In this document: positions 23,099 through 23,148 of the stretch, one piece after another
Position numbering within the stretch: position 1 is the first letter of the stretch
Layout of the letters: each line of letters starts with the position of its first letter
From: an uncultured Collinsella sp.
GTDB taxonomy: Bacteria; Actinomycetota; Coriobacteriia; Coriobacteriales; Coriobacteriaceae
NCBI GenBank assembly: GCA_937989875.1
Contig: CALKBO010000046.1
Location: 1 to 23,148 of the forward strand
Direction of reading: 5' to 3'
DNA length: 23,148 nt
Notes under the pieces: model-generated
The model's database searches: none
Told to the model about the DNA's origin: nothing
The model's input: only the letters and a program-made list of their open reading frames with translations
Made by a program: the position numbers and the translations under genes

Positions 23099-23148
23099 GG
23101 TTGATTTTCAATCTCAACGCAACAGCCTGAACGGACCCCGCGTTTCCG

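Noticed and set aside
22725..23117. 130-residue minus-strand frame across tRNA-Leu containing EARLELARCC
   Set aside because: This is the well-known spurious protein produced by translating the complement of a leucine tRNA gene.

Overview
This 23.1 kb window looks like chromosomal DNA from a high-GC anaerobic gut actinobacterium of the Coriobacteriia, most likely Collinsella. That rests on recalled protein style and gene order (Tat-type lipoprotein signals, a RecJ-RecQ fusion beside rel, GC-rich codon use) plus many intergenic palindromes; no database search was possible. I see no prophage genes, insertion sequence or CRISPR array. Almost everything is housekeeping or transport, and the less ordinary material is in fused genes, intergenic repeats and the tRNA end.

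Layout: (1) 1-1421 is the 3' part of a CPA2-type cation:proton antiporter, followed by a 62-bp tandem palindromic array and a terminator. (2) On the minus strand lie an SDR oxidoreductase resembling the bile-acid dehydrogenase BaiA and homoserine dehydrogenase (hom). (3) Divergent from hom is a branched-chain amino acid type ABC importer: two paralogous substrate-binding lipoproteins, two permeases and two ATPases (livK1-livK2-livH-livM-livG-livF), ended by a strong terminator. (4) A palindromic repeat precedes a two-gene unit, cutC plus a GalT-like DUF4931-type protein. Convergent to it is a bile acid:sodium symporter family (BASS) transporter. (5) 13468-20013 holds a RecJ-RecQ fusion, bifunctional (p)ppGpp synthetase/hydrolase rel and an MBL-fold hydrolase. 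This resembles the Firmicute recJ-apt-relA-dtd neighbourhood without apt and dtd. (6) 20040-21187 is class II fructose-bisphosphate aldolase with a repeat-rich promoter and a 92-bp palindrome after it. (7) 21326-22759 is a cytoplasmic transglutaminase-like protein. (8) tRNA-Leu(CAA) follows, and its 3' end plus flank is repeated 184 bp downstream, like an integrase attachment-site duplication.

Functionally, hom (aspartate-family synthesis) and the liv importer share one divergent control region, so amino acid supply may be balanced there. The RecJ-RecQ/rel unit couples recombination repair with the stringent response by position only. The clearest leads for follow-up are the RecJ-RecQ fusion and its overlapping leader ORF, the BaiA-like SDR with a changed cofactor loop, the duplicated tRNA 3' end, and three different palindromic intergenic repeats (1435-1668, 10673-10741, 21096-21187).
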